64,000 nucleotides of DNA from Ramlibacter humi (GCF_004681975.1 NZ_SMLK01000001.1:1426001-1490000), one strand, 5' to 3'; shown: positions 29,209 to 38,724, numbered from the stretch's first letter. A program made the numbers and translations. The notes: generated by a model not told the origin, from the sequence alone.

Positions 29209-30483
29209 TCACACTGCCGGCCGCACCATTTTGCAAGTGGTCGGCAGCTCGGCCTGCGAGAGCGCCAGCACGCGCACGACGCGGAAGCCGTAGCCCGAGC
29301 CTTCGACGTCGAACTTCACGCCCGGCGCGCCCTGGCGGTCCATCACGCCGACGACGAGGGTCTGCTGGAACTGGTGGTCGGCCGCGCGCATCGCGCCCGA
29401 TTGCCCGGCCAGCGACACGCTCGCGCGTTCCAGCGCTTGCGCCACGGGCAGCACGGCGGCCGTGCCGGCCTGCTCGATGGACTGCGCCAGCGCCTCGATC
29501 ATCAGCTGCATGCGCATGTGCACGTAGTCGTCCTGCGGCCGCGGGAAGCGCTGGCGGAACGCGGCGTAGAAGCGCTCGCTTTCCGCCGTCGGCACGTTGG
29601 GCAGCCAGTCGGCCACCGCCACCACGCGGCCCACGCCGGCTTCGCCGATGGCCGCCGGCGCGCCCAGCGCGTTGCCGTAGAAGGTGTAGAACTTGCCGTC
29701 GAAGCCCACCTCGCGCGCGGCCTTCACCAGCAGCGTGAGGTCGTTGCCCCAGTTGCCGGTGATCACCGCGTGCGCGCCGCTGGCCTTGATCTTGGCGGCG
29801 TACGGCAGAAAGTCCTTCACCCGGCCCAGCGGATGCAGCTCGTCACCCACGATCTGCACGTCCGGCCGCTGCTGAGCCAGCTGCCGCCGCGCCTCCTTCA
29901 GCACCGACTGGCCGAAGCTGTAGTCCTGCCCGATGAGGTAGCAGCTCTTCAGCGCGCGGTCCTCGCGCAGCACCTGCATCAGCGCCGCCAGCCGCATGTC
30001 GGCGTGCGCGTCGAAGCGGAAATGCCAGAAGCTGCAGCGCTCGTTGGTGAGCGCCGGGTCCACCGCCGAATAGTTGAGGTACAGCACGCGCCGCGAGGGA
30101 TCGCGCTCGTTGTGCTTGCCCACCGCATCCACCAGCGCCGCGGCCACGGCCGAAGAGTTGCCCTGCAGCACGTACTGCGCGCCGTCGTCGATGGCCGACC
30201 GCAGCGCGGCGATCGATTCCTCCGCCTGGCCCTTGTTGTCGTACCGCTCCAGGGCCAGCGGGCGCGCGCCGCCGGGAAGCTTCACGCCGCCGCGCTGGTT
30301 GACGCGTTCGACCGCCCACAGCAGGTTGCGGAACACGGCTTCACCGGTGTTGGCGAACGCGCCGGACAGCGACTCGATCATCGCCAGCTTCACCGGCGCG
30401 CCGGGGGCCTGGGCCCGCGCGAAGGCGGGAAGAAATAGCGGCGCGGCCAGGGTTTTCAAGGCCCCGCGTCGATGGATTTTCAT
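29209..30483 (-). CDS. Branched-chain-amino-acid-type ABC transporter substrate-binding protein (orphan)
   Basis: The start is ATG 30483 (MKIHRRGALKTLAAPLFLPA), 424 residues with an N-terminal export signal ending near ARAQA; the twin Arg before the hydrophobic core may indicate Tat export. The mature part has the type 1 periplasmic-binding fold of LivJ-like proteins (PVKLAMIESLSGAFANTGEA, YVLQGNSSAVAAALVDAVGK). Proteins of this group capture amino acids, amides or aromatic acids for ABC importers. No permease or ATPase gene lies nearby, so the partner is elsewhere, or the protein acts as a sensor. Ligand unknown. Confidence 0.88.
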   Translation of the reverse strand: MKIHRRGALKTLAAPLFLPAFARAQAPGAPVKLAMIESLSGAFANTGEAVFRNLLWAVERVNQRGGVKLPGGARPLALERYDNKGQAEESIAALRSAIDDGAQYVLQGNSSAVAAALVDAVGKHNERDPSRRVLYLNYSAVDPALTNERCSFWHFRFDAHADMRLAALMQVLREDRALKSCYLIGQDYSFGQSVLKEARRQLAQQRPDVQIVGDELHPLGRVKDFLPYAAKIKASGAHAVITGNWGNDLTLLVKAAREVGFDGKFYTFYGNALGAPAAIGEAGVGRVVAVADWLPNVPTAESERFYAAFRQRFPRPQDDYVHMRMQLMIEALAQSIEQAGTAAVLPVAQALERASVSLAGQSGAMRAADHQFQQTLVVGVMDRQGAPGVKFDVEGSGYGFRVVRVLALSQAELPTTCKMVRPAV

Positions 30484-30588
30484 GCGCCTTTTCTCTTGAA
30501 ATCGCGCCGCGCGTTCGCACGTTGGATGCAGGCGGCGCTTGGATGGTTTTGCGAGAGCCGCGGAGTTTAGGTTCAAAGGAGAGTCCCC

Positions 30589-30969
30589 ATGTTTTTCGCC
30601 CCCGTCGTCCGCAGCCGCGCCACCGCGCCGGCCTTCCGCACCTTCGACCGCAGCTTCGAGCGCTTCGTCAACGACGCGTTCTACGGCTCCGGCTTTTCCG
30701 GCCTTCGCCTCGAGCAGGATGACAAGGCCTGGACCGTGACCCTCGACCTGCCCGGCGTGGCGCGCGAGGACCTGGCCATCGACATCGAAGGCGCCGTGGT
30801 GCGCATCGAGACCAAGGCCGAAGCCAAGCGCCCGTTCAAGGCCGCCTACGAGCTGCCGCAGGACATCGACGCCGAAGCCACCACGGCCACGCTGGAGAAC
30901 GGCGTGCTGACGCTGACGCTCGCCAAGAAGCAGCCGGTGAGCAACGCGCGCTCGATCGAAGTGAAGTAA
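30589..30969 (+). CDS. Small heat-shock protein, Hsp20/alpha-crystallin family
   Basis: The 126-residue protein is an alpha-crystallin domain (about residues 38-120) with the typical VTLDLPGVAREDLAIDIEGA, a strand-rich middle and the signature ENGVLTLTLAKK. A short C-terminal IEV (I-x-V) resembles the I-x-I/V tail used for oligomer contacts. Such proteins are ATP-independent holdases in the cytoplasm. A strong AGGAG ribosome site precedes the ATG. The CTTGAAA at 30495-30501 equals a sigma-32 -35 element, but no fitting -10 is seen, so heat-shock control is only suggested. Confidence 0.93.
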   Translation: MFFAPVVRSRATAPAFRTFDRSFERFVNDAFYGSGFSGLRLEQDDKAWTVTLDLPGVAREDLAIDIEGAVVRIETKAEAKRPFKAAYELPQDIDAEATTATLENGVLTLTLAKKQPVSNARSIEVK

Positions 30970-30989
30970 GCGCAGCCTCCTGGAGTGCG

Positions 30990-31031
30990 AACGCCCCGGG
31001 CCGGTCACACGGCTCGGGGCGTTCTTCTTTC
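30990..31031 (+). terminator. Rho-independent terminator after the hsp20 gene
   Basis: The arms AACGCCCCGGGCC and GGCTCGGGGCGTT pair almost completely (one G-T position) around an 8-base loop, followed by TCTTCTTTC. It begins 20 bases after the hsp20 stop. Confidence 0.85.
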
Positions 31032-31058
31032 GTCATTCCCGCCTTCGCGGGGATGGCG
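31031..31058. repeat. REP-like element, CCCGCGAAGGCGGG family (single unit)
   Basis: CGTCATTCCCGCCTTCGCGG followed by GGATGGCG is one unit of the family also at 27822-27893 and 52569-52653. It lies between the hsp20 terminator and the convergent tsaD stop. Confidence 0.7.
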
Positions 31059-31072
31059 CGATCGGTGGCGGA

Positions 31073-32113
31073 TCAGGGCGCGGCGCTCAATTCATCCAGC
31101 GGCCAGCGCGGCTTCACGTCGAACGCGTAGTCGCGGTTCGCTTCCTGCACGCCGGCGGCCAATCGCATCGCTGCCGCCATCGCGATCATCGCGCCGTTGT
31201 CGGTGCACAGGTCCAGCTCCGGGTAGTGCACGCGCACGCCGCGCTTGGCGCAGGCCGCGTTCAATTGCTCGCGCAGCAACTGGTTGGCACCGACGCCACC
31301 GGCGACGACGAGCCGCTTCAAACCGGTCTGCTTCAGCGCCGCGAGCGATTTCTTCAGCAACACCTCCACGATCGCCGCCTCCGTCGACGCGGCCAGGTCC
31401 GCCTTGCGCGGCTCCAGCTGGTCGCCCAGCTTGCGCGCCTGCGTCAGCACCGCCGTCTTCAGCCCGGCGAACGAGAAGTCCAGGTCGCCGCTGTGCAGCA
31501 ACGGCCGCGGCAGCGCGAAAGCCTTCGCGTCGCCCTGTTGCGCCAGTTTCGACAGCGCCGGCCCCCCCGGGTAGCCCAGGCCCATCAGCTTGGCGCTCTT
31601 GTCGAAAGCCTCGCCCGCCGCATCGTCGATGGTTTCGCCCAGAAGTTCGTAATCGCCCACGCCTTCCACGCGCATCAGCTGCGTGTGGCCGCCCGACACG
31701 AGCAGCGCGACGAACGGGAATTGCGGCGGATCGGCGCCCAGGAACGGCGACAGCAGGTGGCCTTCGAGGTGGTGCACGCCCAGTACCGGCTTGCCCAGCG
31801 ACGCGCCCAGCGCGCATGCCACGCCCGCGCCCACCAAGAGCGCGCCGGCCAAGCCGGGGCCGCGCGTATAGGCGACGGTTTCGATCTCGGGCAGCGAGCG
31901 CCCCGCCTGCCGCAGCACTTCGTGCGTCAGCGGCAAAACGCGGCGGATGTGGTCGCGGCTGGCCAGTTCCGGCACCACACCGCCGTAGGCCTCGTGCATG
32001 CGCACCTGGCTGTGCAATGCATGGCCCAGCAGTTTCGGTACGCCCGGCCCGCCCGCGTCGACAAGCGCGACACCGGTTTCGTCGCAGGAGGATTCGATGC
32101 CCAGCACCAGCAT
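31073..32113 (-). CDS. tsaD: tRNA N6-threonylcarbamoyladenosine (t6A) synthase subunit TsaD
   Basis: The 346-residue ASKHA-fold protein opens with [19 protein letters not shown]; the metal-binding HLEGH motif lies in [14 protein letters not shown], with [20 protein letters not shown] and [15 protein letters not shown] as further signatures. TsaD transfers the threonylcarbamoyl group onto A37 of tRNAs reading ANN codons, an essential modification, with TsaB and TsaE encoded elsewhere. Length is normal. It is divergent from the NIT-ANTAR gene with 44 bases between starts. Confidence 0.97.
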   Translation of the reverse strand: MLVLGIESSCDETGVALVDAGGPGVPKLLGHALHSQVRMHEAYGGVVPELASRDHIRRVLPLTHEVLRQAGRSLPEIETVAYTRGPGLAGALLVGAGVACALGASLGKPVLGVHHLEGHLLSPFLGADPPQFPFVALLVSGGHTQLMRVEGVGDYELLGETIDDAAGEAFDKSAKLMGLGYPGGPALSKLAQQGDAKAFALPRPLLHSGDLDFSFAGLKTAVLTQARKLGDQLEPRKADLAASTEAAIVEVLLKKSLAALKQTGLKRLVVAGGVGANQLLREQLNAACAKRGVRVHYPELDLCTDNGAMIAMAAAMRLAAGVQEANRDYAFDVKPRWPLDELSAAP

Positions 32114-32157
32114 GGCGAAAGTGTAAGCGGCACGCCTCTTGCTGCTGGGCCGGGAAC

Positions 32158-33378
32158 ATGAAATCCGGCTCCGACTTCCTGCTGGCCGCGCGCCTGTGCG
32201 AGATCGCCGATCTCGAGCAGCTGGCCCGCACCGCGGACCTGGTCGCGATCATCGCGCGCTTCATCCACGCGCTTCAGCGTGAGCGCGGCATCTCCAACAT
32301 CTACCTCGGCTCGCTGGGAAGCCGTTACGCGTCCGAACGGCAGCGGCAGGTCGCCGAGTGCGCCGCGGCCGAAGGCGAAATGCGGTCGCACCTGGCGACG
32401 CTGGACACCGAGTCCACCCATGCCCGCAACGGCGCACGCCTCTTCAGCCGGGTGGCGGTGGTGCTGCACGCGCTGGACGGCCTGCCCCTGCTGCGCGAGC
32501 GCATCCGGCTGCAGGCGCTGACGGCCGGCGAAGCCACGGCGGCTTTCGTCAAGCTGGTCTCCGGGCTGCTGTCGGTGGTGTTCGAAGCCGCCGACACCGC
32601 GACGGACCCCGAGGTGTCGCGGGCGCTGGTGGCGATGTTCAACTTCATGCAGGGCAAGGAGTTCGCCGGCCAGGAACGTGCGCTGGGCGCGCGAGTGTTC
32701 GCCGCGGGTTACGTCGACCTGGCTGGCCAGCAGCACTGGCGCCACCTGGTCGAATCGCAGCAAGGCTGCTTCCAGGTGTTCGCCGATTTCTCGTCCGCCG
32801 ACGTGCGCCTGGCCGACCAGGCCGTCCAGGACGCCGCGGTGCTGGGCGAAGTGGAGCGCCTGCGGCGCCTGGGCTGCACGGTGGGCGGCGAACTGGACCC
32901 CAACCTCAGCCACGACTGGTACCGCTGCTGCACCCGCCGCATCGACTCGATGAAAACCGTGGAGGACCTGCTGGAGCGCAACCTCGCGCAGCTTTGCCGC
33001 CGGCGCATCGACCAGGCGCGAACGGAGCTTCAGGACCAGCGCGCCACCCTCGACGCACTGGCACGCCCCGCCCTTGCATCAGGCGTCCCGCATCCCAGCT
33101 TCGGGCCGCACCTGGAACGCTCGCTGTTCGCGATGGTGCAGGAGCAGTCGCGCCGCCTGCAGGCCATGGCCGGCGAACTGGACGCCGTGCGCGCCACGCT
33201 CAACGAGCGCAAGGTGGTCGAGCGCGCCAAGGGCCTGCTGATGGCGCACCGGCACATGAGCGAGGACGACGCGTACAAGGCGCTGCGGCAGATGGCGATG
33301 AACCAGGGCAAGCGGCTCGTGGACGTCGCCCAGGCCGTGCTGTCGCTGGCGGACGTGCTGCCCGCTGCGCAGCGCTGA
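32158..33378 (+). CDS. Nitrate-sensing (NIT domain) ANTAR transcription antiterminator, NasR-like
   Basis: The start is ATG 32158 ([20 protein letters not shown]); 406 residues. The N-terminal two thirds is a NIT nitrate/nitrite-sensing domain: [20 protein letters not shown] with following acidic helices is its hallmark. The C-terminal 60 residues ([20 protein letters not shown] ... [20 protein letters not shown]) form an ANTAR RNA-binding domain. In Klebsiella, NasR binds nitrate and prevents termination in the nas operon leader. Here it precedes ybiB and the siroheme gene cobA, but no nitrate transporter or reductase is in the window. Alternative starts upstream are not supported by family length. 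Confidence 0.88.
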   Translation: MKSGSDFLLAARLCEIADLEQLARTADLVAIIARFIHALQRERGISNIYLGSLGSRYASERQRQVAECAAAEGEMRSHLATLDTESTHARNGARLFSRVAVVLHALDGLPLLRERIRLQALTAGEATAAFVKLVSGLLSVVFEAADTATDPEVSRALVAMFNFMQGKEFAGQERALGARVFAAGYVDLAGQQHWRHLVESQQGCFQVFADFSSADVRLADQAVQDAAVLGEVERLRRLGCTVGGELDPNLSHDWYRCCTRRIDSMKTVEDLLERNLAQLCRRRIDQARTELQDQRATLDALARPALASGVPHPSFGPHLERSLFAMVQEQSRRLQAMAGELDAVRATLNERKVVERAKGLLMAHRHMSEDDAYKALRQMAMNQGKRLVDVAQAVLSLADVLPAAQR

Positions 33379-33393
33379 CATGTCCGCGGGACG

Positions 33394-33412
33394 GCGCACG
33401 AAAAGCGTGCGC
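33394..33412 (+). terminator. Short hairpin between the ANTAR gene and ybiB
   Basis: GCGCACG and CGTGCGC form a perfect 7-bp stem with the loop AAAAG, 16 bases after the ANTAR gene stop. No T-run follows, so it is a weak terminator at best; as the leader RNA of ybiB-cobA it could be an antitermination target, although the loop does not fit the hexaloop known for ANTAR proteins. Confidence 0.35.
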
Positions 33413-33490
33413 GGCGCCCCCGAACGACGCACGGGCAGGCTTCATTCGGCATATAGCCGGGCGTGCTAAGCGCTTTGGGACAATCGCAGC

Positions 33491-34417
33491 GTGGGCATCA
33501 GCCAGTACCTCAAGGAGATCGGCCGCGGCAAGCAGGGCGCGCGGCCGCTCGACCGTGCGCAGGCCAAGGACCTGTTCGGCCAGGTGCTGGACGGCACCGT
33601 GACCGACCTGGAGATCGGCGCCTTCTGCATCGCCATGCGCATCAAGGGCGAGACGCCGGAAGAGATGGCCGGCTTCCTCGACGCGACGTACGAGCGCTTG
33701 CACTCGGTCCCGGCTTCGGGACGGCCCGCGGTCGTGCTGCCGAGCTACAACGGTGCGCGCCGCCTGCCGGTGCTGACGCCGCTGCTCGCGTTGCTGCTGG
33801 CCAGGCGCGGCCTGCCGGTGCTGGTGCACGGCACGGCCACCGAAAGCAGCCGCGTCTTCATCACCGAAGTGCTGGGCGAGGCCGGCATCGAAGTGCTGGC
33901 CGCCCCGCGCGCCATCGCGCCCGGTGAAACGGCGTACGCGCCCACCGAACTGCTGCACGCGGGCCTGAAGCGCCTGCTGGACGTGCGCCGCTCCGTGGGC
34001 CTGCGCAATTCCGCGCACAGCCTGGTGAAGCTGATGAACCCCGTCGCGGGTCCGGCCGTCATCGTCAGCAGCTACACGCACCCCGAGTACGCCGTGTCCA
34101 TGGGCGCGGTGTTCGAGCTGATGGGCAGCACGGCCTTGTTGCTGCGCGGCACCGAGGGCGAAGTGGTGGCCGACGCGCGCCGCCTGCCGCAGATGGAAGG
34201 CTTCGCCGCGGGCCGCCGCATCCCGCTGGAAGACGGCCGCCGCGGCACGCTGAAAGACCTGCCCGGCTGGCCCGAAGGCACCGACCCCGCGCGCACGGCC
34301 GCGTACATCCGCGAAGTGCTCGAAGACAGGCAGCCGCTGCCGGAGTCGATCGCGCTGCAGGTGGAACACATCTTGCGTCTCGCCTCGCAAGCGCCAACAA
34401 CGGGGAGCACGACATGA
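33491..34417 (+). CDS. ybiB: DNA-binding protein YbiB (TrpD2-like)
   Basis: The 308-residue protein starts at GTG 33491 (read GISQYLKEIGRGKQGARPLD); no nearby ATG fits better. It is related to anthranilate phosphoribosyltransferase (glycosyl transferase family 3 fold, with QAKDLFGQVLDGTVTDLEIG and NSAHSLVKLMNPVAGPAVIV) but belongs to the YbiB/TrpD2 group, which lacks TrpD activity and in E. coli binds nucleic acids. Its stop overlaps the cobA start (ATGA). YbiB next to siroheme and nitrate genes is a repeated arrangement in this order, as I recall; its role there is unknown. Confidence 0.88.
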   Translation: MGISQYLKEIGRGKQGARPLDRAQAKDLFGQVLDGTVTDLEIGAFCIAMRIKGETPEEMAGFLDATYERLHSVPASGRPAVVLPSYNGARRLPVLTPLLALLLARRGLPVLVHGTATESSRVFITEVLGEAGIEVLAAPRAIAPGETAYAPTELLHAGLKRLLDVRRSVGLRNSAHSLVKLMNPVAGPAVIVSSYTHPEYAVSMGAVFELMGSTALLLRGTEGEVVADARRLPQMEGFAAGRRIPLEDGRRGTLKDLPGWPEGTDPARTAAYIREVLEDRQPLPESIALQVEHILRLASQAPTTGSTT

Positions 34418-35196
34418 ACCGGCACGACACGACAGGCAAGGTGACGCTGGTGGGCGCAGGCCCGGGCGACCCGGAACTGCTGACCCTCAAGGCGGTGAAG
34501 GCGCTCCAGGCCGCCACCGTGGTGCTGGTGGACGACCTGGTCAGCCCGGACATCGTGGCGCTCGCGCGCGAAGGCGCGCGCATCGTGCACGTTGGCAAGC
34601 GAGGCGGCTGCAAGAGCACGCCACAGGCTTTCATCGAACGGCTGATGGTGATGGCCGCGCGCGAAGGCGAGAACGTGGTGCGCCTGAAGGGCGGCGACCC
34701 GTTCATCTTCGGCCGCGGCGGCGAAGAGGTGGAGCACCTGCGCGAAGCCGGCGTGCAGGTCGAGGTGGTGAACGGCATCACCTCGGGCCTGGCCGCCGCT
34801 ACTTCGCTGGGCGTGCCCCTCACCCACCGCGAGCACGCGCAGGGCGTGGTGTTCGTCACCGGCCATGCGCAGAAAGGCGGCGAGCCGCCCGACTGGCGCG
34901 CGCTGGCGCAGGCGGCGCACGACCTGCGCCTGACCCTGGTCATCTACATGGGCGTGAGCGGCGCGGCCCAGATCCAGCAGCAGCTGCTCACCGGCCTGGC
35001 GGCAGACACGCCCGTCGCCGTGATCCAGCGCGCCACCCTGCCCGACCAGCGCCATGCCGTCACCACGCTCAGCGGCCTGGCGGACACCATCGAATCCGAG
35101 CAACTGGCCAGCCCCTCCGTCATCGTCGTCGGCGACGTGGTGCGCGGCGTGGCGGCCGTGTCTTCCCAAGCCTCAGGCCGCGCTCGCGCGGCCTGA
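34414..35196 (+). CDS. cobA: Uroporphyrinogen-III C-methyltransferase (SUMT)
   Basis: The 260-residue SAM-dependent methyltransferase has the signatures VTLVGAGPGDPELLTLKAVK, VRLKGGDPFIFGRGGEEVEH and VVNGITSGLAAATSLGVPLT. It methylates uroporphyrinogen III at C2 and C7 to precorrin-2, the branch point to siroheme (needed by nitrite and sulfite reductases) and cobalamin. It is a stand-alone SUMT without the CysG dehydrogenase/ferrochelatase half. It overlaps ybiB by 4 bases. Together with the upstream NIT-ANTAR gene this points to siroheme supply for nitrite assimilation. Confidence 0.94.
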   Translation: MNRHDTTGKVTLVGAGPGDPELLTLKAVKALQAATVVLVDDLVSPDIVALAREGARIVHVGKRGGCKSTPQAFIERLMVMAAREGENVVRLKGGDPFIFGRGGEEVEHLREAGVQVEVVNGITSGLAAATSLGVPLTHREHAQGVVFVTGHAQKGGEPPDWRALAQAAHDLRLTLVIYMGVSGAAQIQQQLLTGLAADTPVAVIQRATLPDQRHAVTTLSGLADTIESEQLASPSVIVVGDVVRGVAAVSSQASGRARAA

Positions 35197-35223
35197 GGCA
35201 TTCCTCGCGCACAATGCGCGCCC

Positions 35224-36477
35224 ATGCCCGCCGGTGACACCCAGACTTTCGATGCCATCGTGATCGGTGCCGGCGCCGCCGGCCTGTTCTGCGCGGGGGT
35301 CGCCGGCCAGCTGGGCGTGAAGGTGCTGCTGGTGGACCACGCCGACAAGGTCGGCGAGAAGATCCGCATCTCCGGTGGCGGACGCTGCAACTTCACCAAC
35401 CGCGACCTCGACCCGCGCCAGCCGCACCGCCACTTCCTGGGCGGCAATCCGCACTTCTGCCGCAGCGCGCTGTCGCGCTACACGGCCGCCGACTTCATCG
35501 CGCTGGTGCAGCGGCACGGCATCCCTTTCCACGAGAAGCACAAGGGCCAGCTGTTCGGCGACCGCAGCTCGGAAGACTTCATCCGCCTGCTGCAGGCCGA
35601 GTGCGGCGCAGGCGGCGTGCAGCATTGGCAGCCTTGCCGCGTGCAGGCGGTGCGGCACGGCGCGCAAGGCTACGAGGTGGACACCGACCGGGGTACGGTC
35701 ACGGCGCCGCACGTTGTGGTGGCCACCGGCGGCCTCTCCATCCCGAAGATCGGCGCGAGCGATTTCGGCCACCGGCTCGCGCAGCAGTTCGGCTTGCGCG
35801 TCGTGGAACCGCGGCCCGCGCTGGTGCCGCTGACGTTCGATGGCGAGCAATGGACGCCGTTCGCGCAGCTGGCCGGCCTGGCGCTGCCGGTGCGCATCGC
35901 CACGGGTTCGAAGCCTTCGACGGGCCCAGGCCGATCGGGTGAGATGGCTTTCGACGAAGACCTGCTCTTCACGCACCGCGGCCTGTCGGGTCCGGCGGTG
36001 CTGCAGATCTCCAGCTACTGGCAGCCGGGCACGCCGCTGCGGGTGGACCTGGCGCCGGGCCAGGACGTGCCCGCGGCGCTGGCCGATGCCAAGCGCCGTT
36101 CGCGCAAGCTGCTGGCGAACGAGCTGGCGGCGTTCGTGCCTTCGCGGCTGGCCGAAGCCTGGTCGCAGCGCGATGCGGCGTGGCAGCGTCCCGTGAACGA
36201 GGCATCGGACAAGGCCCTGGCCGCACTGGCGCAGGCGCTGTCGAACTGGGAGCTGGTGCCCACCGGCACCGAGGGCTACAAGAAGGCGGAAGTCACGGCG
36301 GGCGGCGTGGACACGCGCGAGCTGTCGTCGCAGACCATGGAGTCTTCGCGCCAGCCCGGCCTGTACTTCATCGGCGAGGTGGCCGACGTCACCGGCTGGC
36401 TGGGCGGCTACAACTTCCAGTGGGCCTGGTCCAGCGCGTGGGCCTGCGCGCAGGCGCTGGCCGCCGCGAAAAGCTAG
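35224..36477 (+). CDS. NAD(P)/FAD-dependent oxidoreductase, HI0933/BaiN family
   Basis: The 417-residue flavoprotein has the N-terminal dinucleotide motif [19 protein letters not shown], the family-specific [14 protein letters not shown] close to it, and a C-terminal [23 protein letters not shown]-contact region. This is the HI0933/BaiN group. One clostridial member acts on bile acids, but most are of unknown substrate; that name should not be read as function. The ATG at 35224 lies 27 bases after cobA. Its stop codon overlaps the convergent histidine kinase stop by 4 bases. Confidence 0.88.
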
Positions 36478-38231
36478 GCGTCGCCCAGCAGCCTTTCCAG
36501 CGTCTCCAGCAGCTGGTCGATGGGCACCGGCTTGACCAGGTGCTCGTCGAAACCCGCGCCCTGAGCGCGTTCGCGGTCCTGGTCCTGGCCGTAGCCGGTC
36601 AGCGCCACCAGCTTCAGGTCCTGCCCTTCCGGCCGCGCACGGATCATCCCCGCCAGCTCGTAGCCGTCGACCTGCGGCAGGCCGATGTCCAGCAGCGCCA
36701 GCCTGGGACGGAACGACTCCAGTTCGCGCAAGGCCGACGGCGCATCGGCCGCGGTGCGCGTTTCGTAGCCTTCCACCTCCAGCAGCTCGGCCAGCGTCAG
36801 GGCCGCGTCGCGGTTGTCGTCCACCACCAGGATGCGCGCGGCCGTGCGCCCCTGCGGCGCCGCCGTGGTCGGCTCAGGCTCCGAGGCCGGCGCCGGCGCG
36901 GCGGCGGGCAGGCGCACGCTGAACGTGGCGCCACGGCCCTCGCCTTCGCTGGCCGCCTGCACCGTGCCGCCGTGCAGCTCCACCAGGCTGCGCACGATGG
37001 GCAGCCCCAGGCCCAGGCCACCCGCTTCGCGGTTGCTGGCCTGGCGGCCCTGCACGAACAGCTCGAACACGCGCGGCAGCAGCTCGGGCGCGATGCCGCA
37101 GCCGGTGTCGGTCACCCGCAGCTCGTACTCGGCCCCGACGGCGCGCACGCCCAGCGTCACGCGCCCGTCGGCGGGCGTGAACTTGGCGCTGTTCACCAGC
37201 AGGTTGCCCAGCACCTGCGACAGCCGGATGAAATCACCCTGGACCATGGCAGGCTCGGTAGGCAATTCCAGTGCCACGGGGTGGCGATGCTTCCCGTACA
37301 GCGGCCGGGTCAGCTCGATGGCGTTGGCGGCCACGGCCTGCAGCTCGACCGGTTCGCGCCGCAGCTGCACCTTGCCCTGCGTGATGCGCGAAACGTCCAG
37401 CAGGTCGTCGATCAGGCGGGTGAGGTGGCGCACCTGGCGGCCGATGACCGCGCGTTCCTGCACCGCCACGTCGGGCACGCGGCGCGCCATCAGCTCCAGC
37501 GCGGTGCCGATGGGCGCCAGCGGGTTGCGCAGCTCGTGGCCCAGCACGGCCAGGAATTCGTCCTTGATGCGGTTGGCTTTCTCGGCCTGCCGGCGCGCGG
37601 CCTCGGCTTCGGCGAACAGGCGGGCGTTGTCCAGGGCCACGGCCGCGCGGCGCGACAGTTCCAGCACCAGCGCGCGGTCGTCGTGGCTGAGCACCCGGCC
37701 CGATTCGGCCTGCAGCACGGCCATCGCGCCGATGGTGCGGCCGCGCGCGATGAGCGGCAGGGCGAAATAGGAGCGCATGCCGAAGGTGCGCGTGTACTCG
37801 GTGGTGGCGGGGTCGGTGGGCTCGCCGATCTGGGAGAAGTCGCCATGGTGCGTCTGGCCGGTGCGCATCAGCCATGCCATGCCGCCCAGGGTCTCGGGCT
37901 GGGCGTGCAGCCGCCGCGCCATCTCCAGCGCGACGCGCGAGCGCTCCGGGTCGCTGTGATAGGCCAGCTTGCGCTGCAGGACGCCGGCCTCGTCCAGCAG
38001 GTCGATGCGGCACCAGTCGGCCACGCCGGGCACCAGGGTGCGGGCGATGGCCTGCAGTGTCTCGTCGGGGTCCAGGGACCGGGCCAGGCTGTCACCGGCC
38101 GACACCAGCATTTCCATGCGCCGGCGGGCAGCGGCGGCCTCCTCGGCCAGCAGGCGAGCCTTTTCGGCCAGCAGGTGCCGCTCGTCCTGGGGCGGCGGCG
38201 TGCCGCCAGTGGGGGGAAAAGCGCTTTCCAC
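36474..38231 (-). CDS. Hybrid sensor histidine kinase (GAF-HisKA-HATPase-REC), soluble
   Basis: The 585 residues contain no transmembrane helix. Order: an N-terminal coiled coil (about residues 18-45), a GAF domain (about 50-205), a dimerisation/phosphoacceptor helix with His232 in [14 protein letters not shown], an HATPase domain with the N-box-like [30 protein letters not shown] and [18 protein letters not shown], and a receiver domain (about 468-585) with Asp515 (LLDIGLP) and Lys567. It should sense a cytoplasmic signal through GAF and pass phosphate to its own receiver; no output domain or partner regulator is adjacent. It is divergent from rpsU. Confidence 0.92.
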
Positions 38232-38283
38232 TTCGGAATTCTGGCCGAATCCCCTTCCCGACGAGCCAGTCCGGGGATCAAGG

Positions 38284-38311
38284 TTGCCCCCTCCACCGGG
38301 GCAGCTATAAT
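38284..38311 (+). promoter_or_regulatory. Sigma-70 promoter of rpsU
   Basis: TTGCCC (38284-38289) and a perfect TATAAT (38306-38311) are spaced by 16 bases. Transcription would start near 38318, leaving a leader of about 94 bases before the rpsU ATG. Confidence 0.7.
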
Positions 38312-38411
38312 CTCTGGCTTTGCCGGCAAACCCCGACGGCCACGATCGACATCAGTCGGGAACCCCAGCTGCAGGCCCTCGATCTTCCTGCGGCACCCAA
38401 GTCAGAGATTC

Positions 38412-38624
38412 ATGACGACCATTCGTGTTAAGGAAAACGAGCCCTTCGACGTGGCCCTGCGCCGCTTCAAGCGCACCATCGAGAAGCTGGGCCTGCTGAC
38501 GGAACTGCGCGCCCGCGAGTTCTACGAAAAGCCCACCGCCGAGCGCAAGCGCAAGAAGGCGGCCGCCGTGAAGCGCCACTACAAGCGCGTTCGCAGCATG
38601 CAGCTGCCCAAGAAGCTGTACTGA
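38412..38624 (+). CDS. rpsU: 30S ribosomal protein S21
   Basis: The start is ATG 38412 ([20 protein letters not shown]); 70 residues, highly basic, ending [13 protein letters not shown], the normal size for proteobacterial S21. It binds the 30S platform near the anti-Shine-Dalgarno end of 16S rRNA. No good Shine-Dalgarno sequence precedes the ATG (GTCAGAGATTC). A strong promoter (38284-38311) lies upstream and a terminator follows, so it can be made alone; yqeY follows in the same direction, a very common pair. Confidence 0.97.
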
Positions 38625-38656
38625 TCCCGTGGCGCCGCGCTGAGCGGCCGCCCGCC

Positions 38657-38696
38657 AGCCTGCCCCGGGGACGCTCGCGGCAGGCTTTTTCTTTTT
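38657..38696 (+). terminator. Rho-independent terminator after rpsU
   Basis: AGCCTGCC (38657-38664) and GGCAGGCT (38679-38686) form a perfect 8-bp stem followed by TTTTTCTTTTT. It lies between rpsU and yqeY, so yqeY expression depends on read-through or its own promoter. Confidence 0.9.
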
Positions 38697-38724
38697 CCGA
38701 TCCACTTTTTTCCGGAGTTCGACC

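Noticed and set aside
30495-30501. Sigma-32 promoter for the hsp20 gene
   Set aside because: Only the -35 CTTGAAA is present; no CCCAT-type -10 at the right distance, so I did not list it as a feature.
32158-36477. Genomic island or prophage around the NIT-ANTAR to flavoprotein genes
   Set aside because: No integrase, att repeats, transposase or base-composition change; the genes look native to the order.
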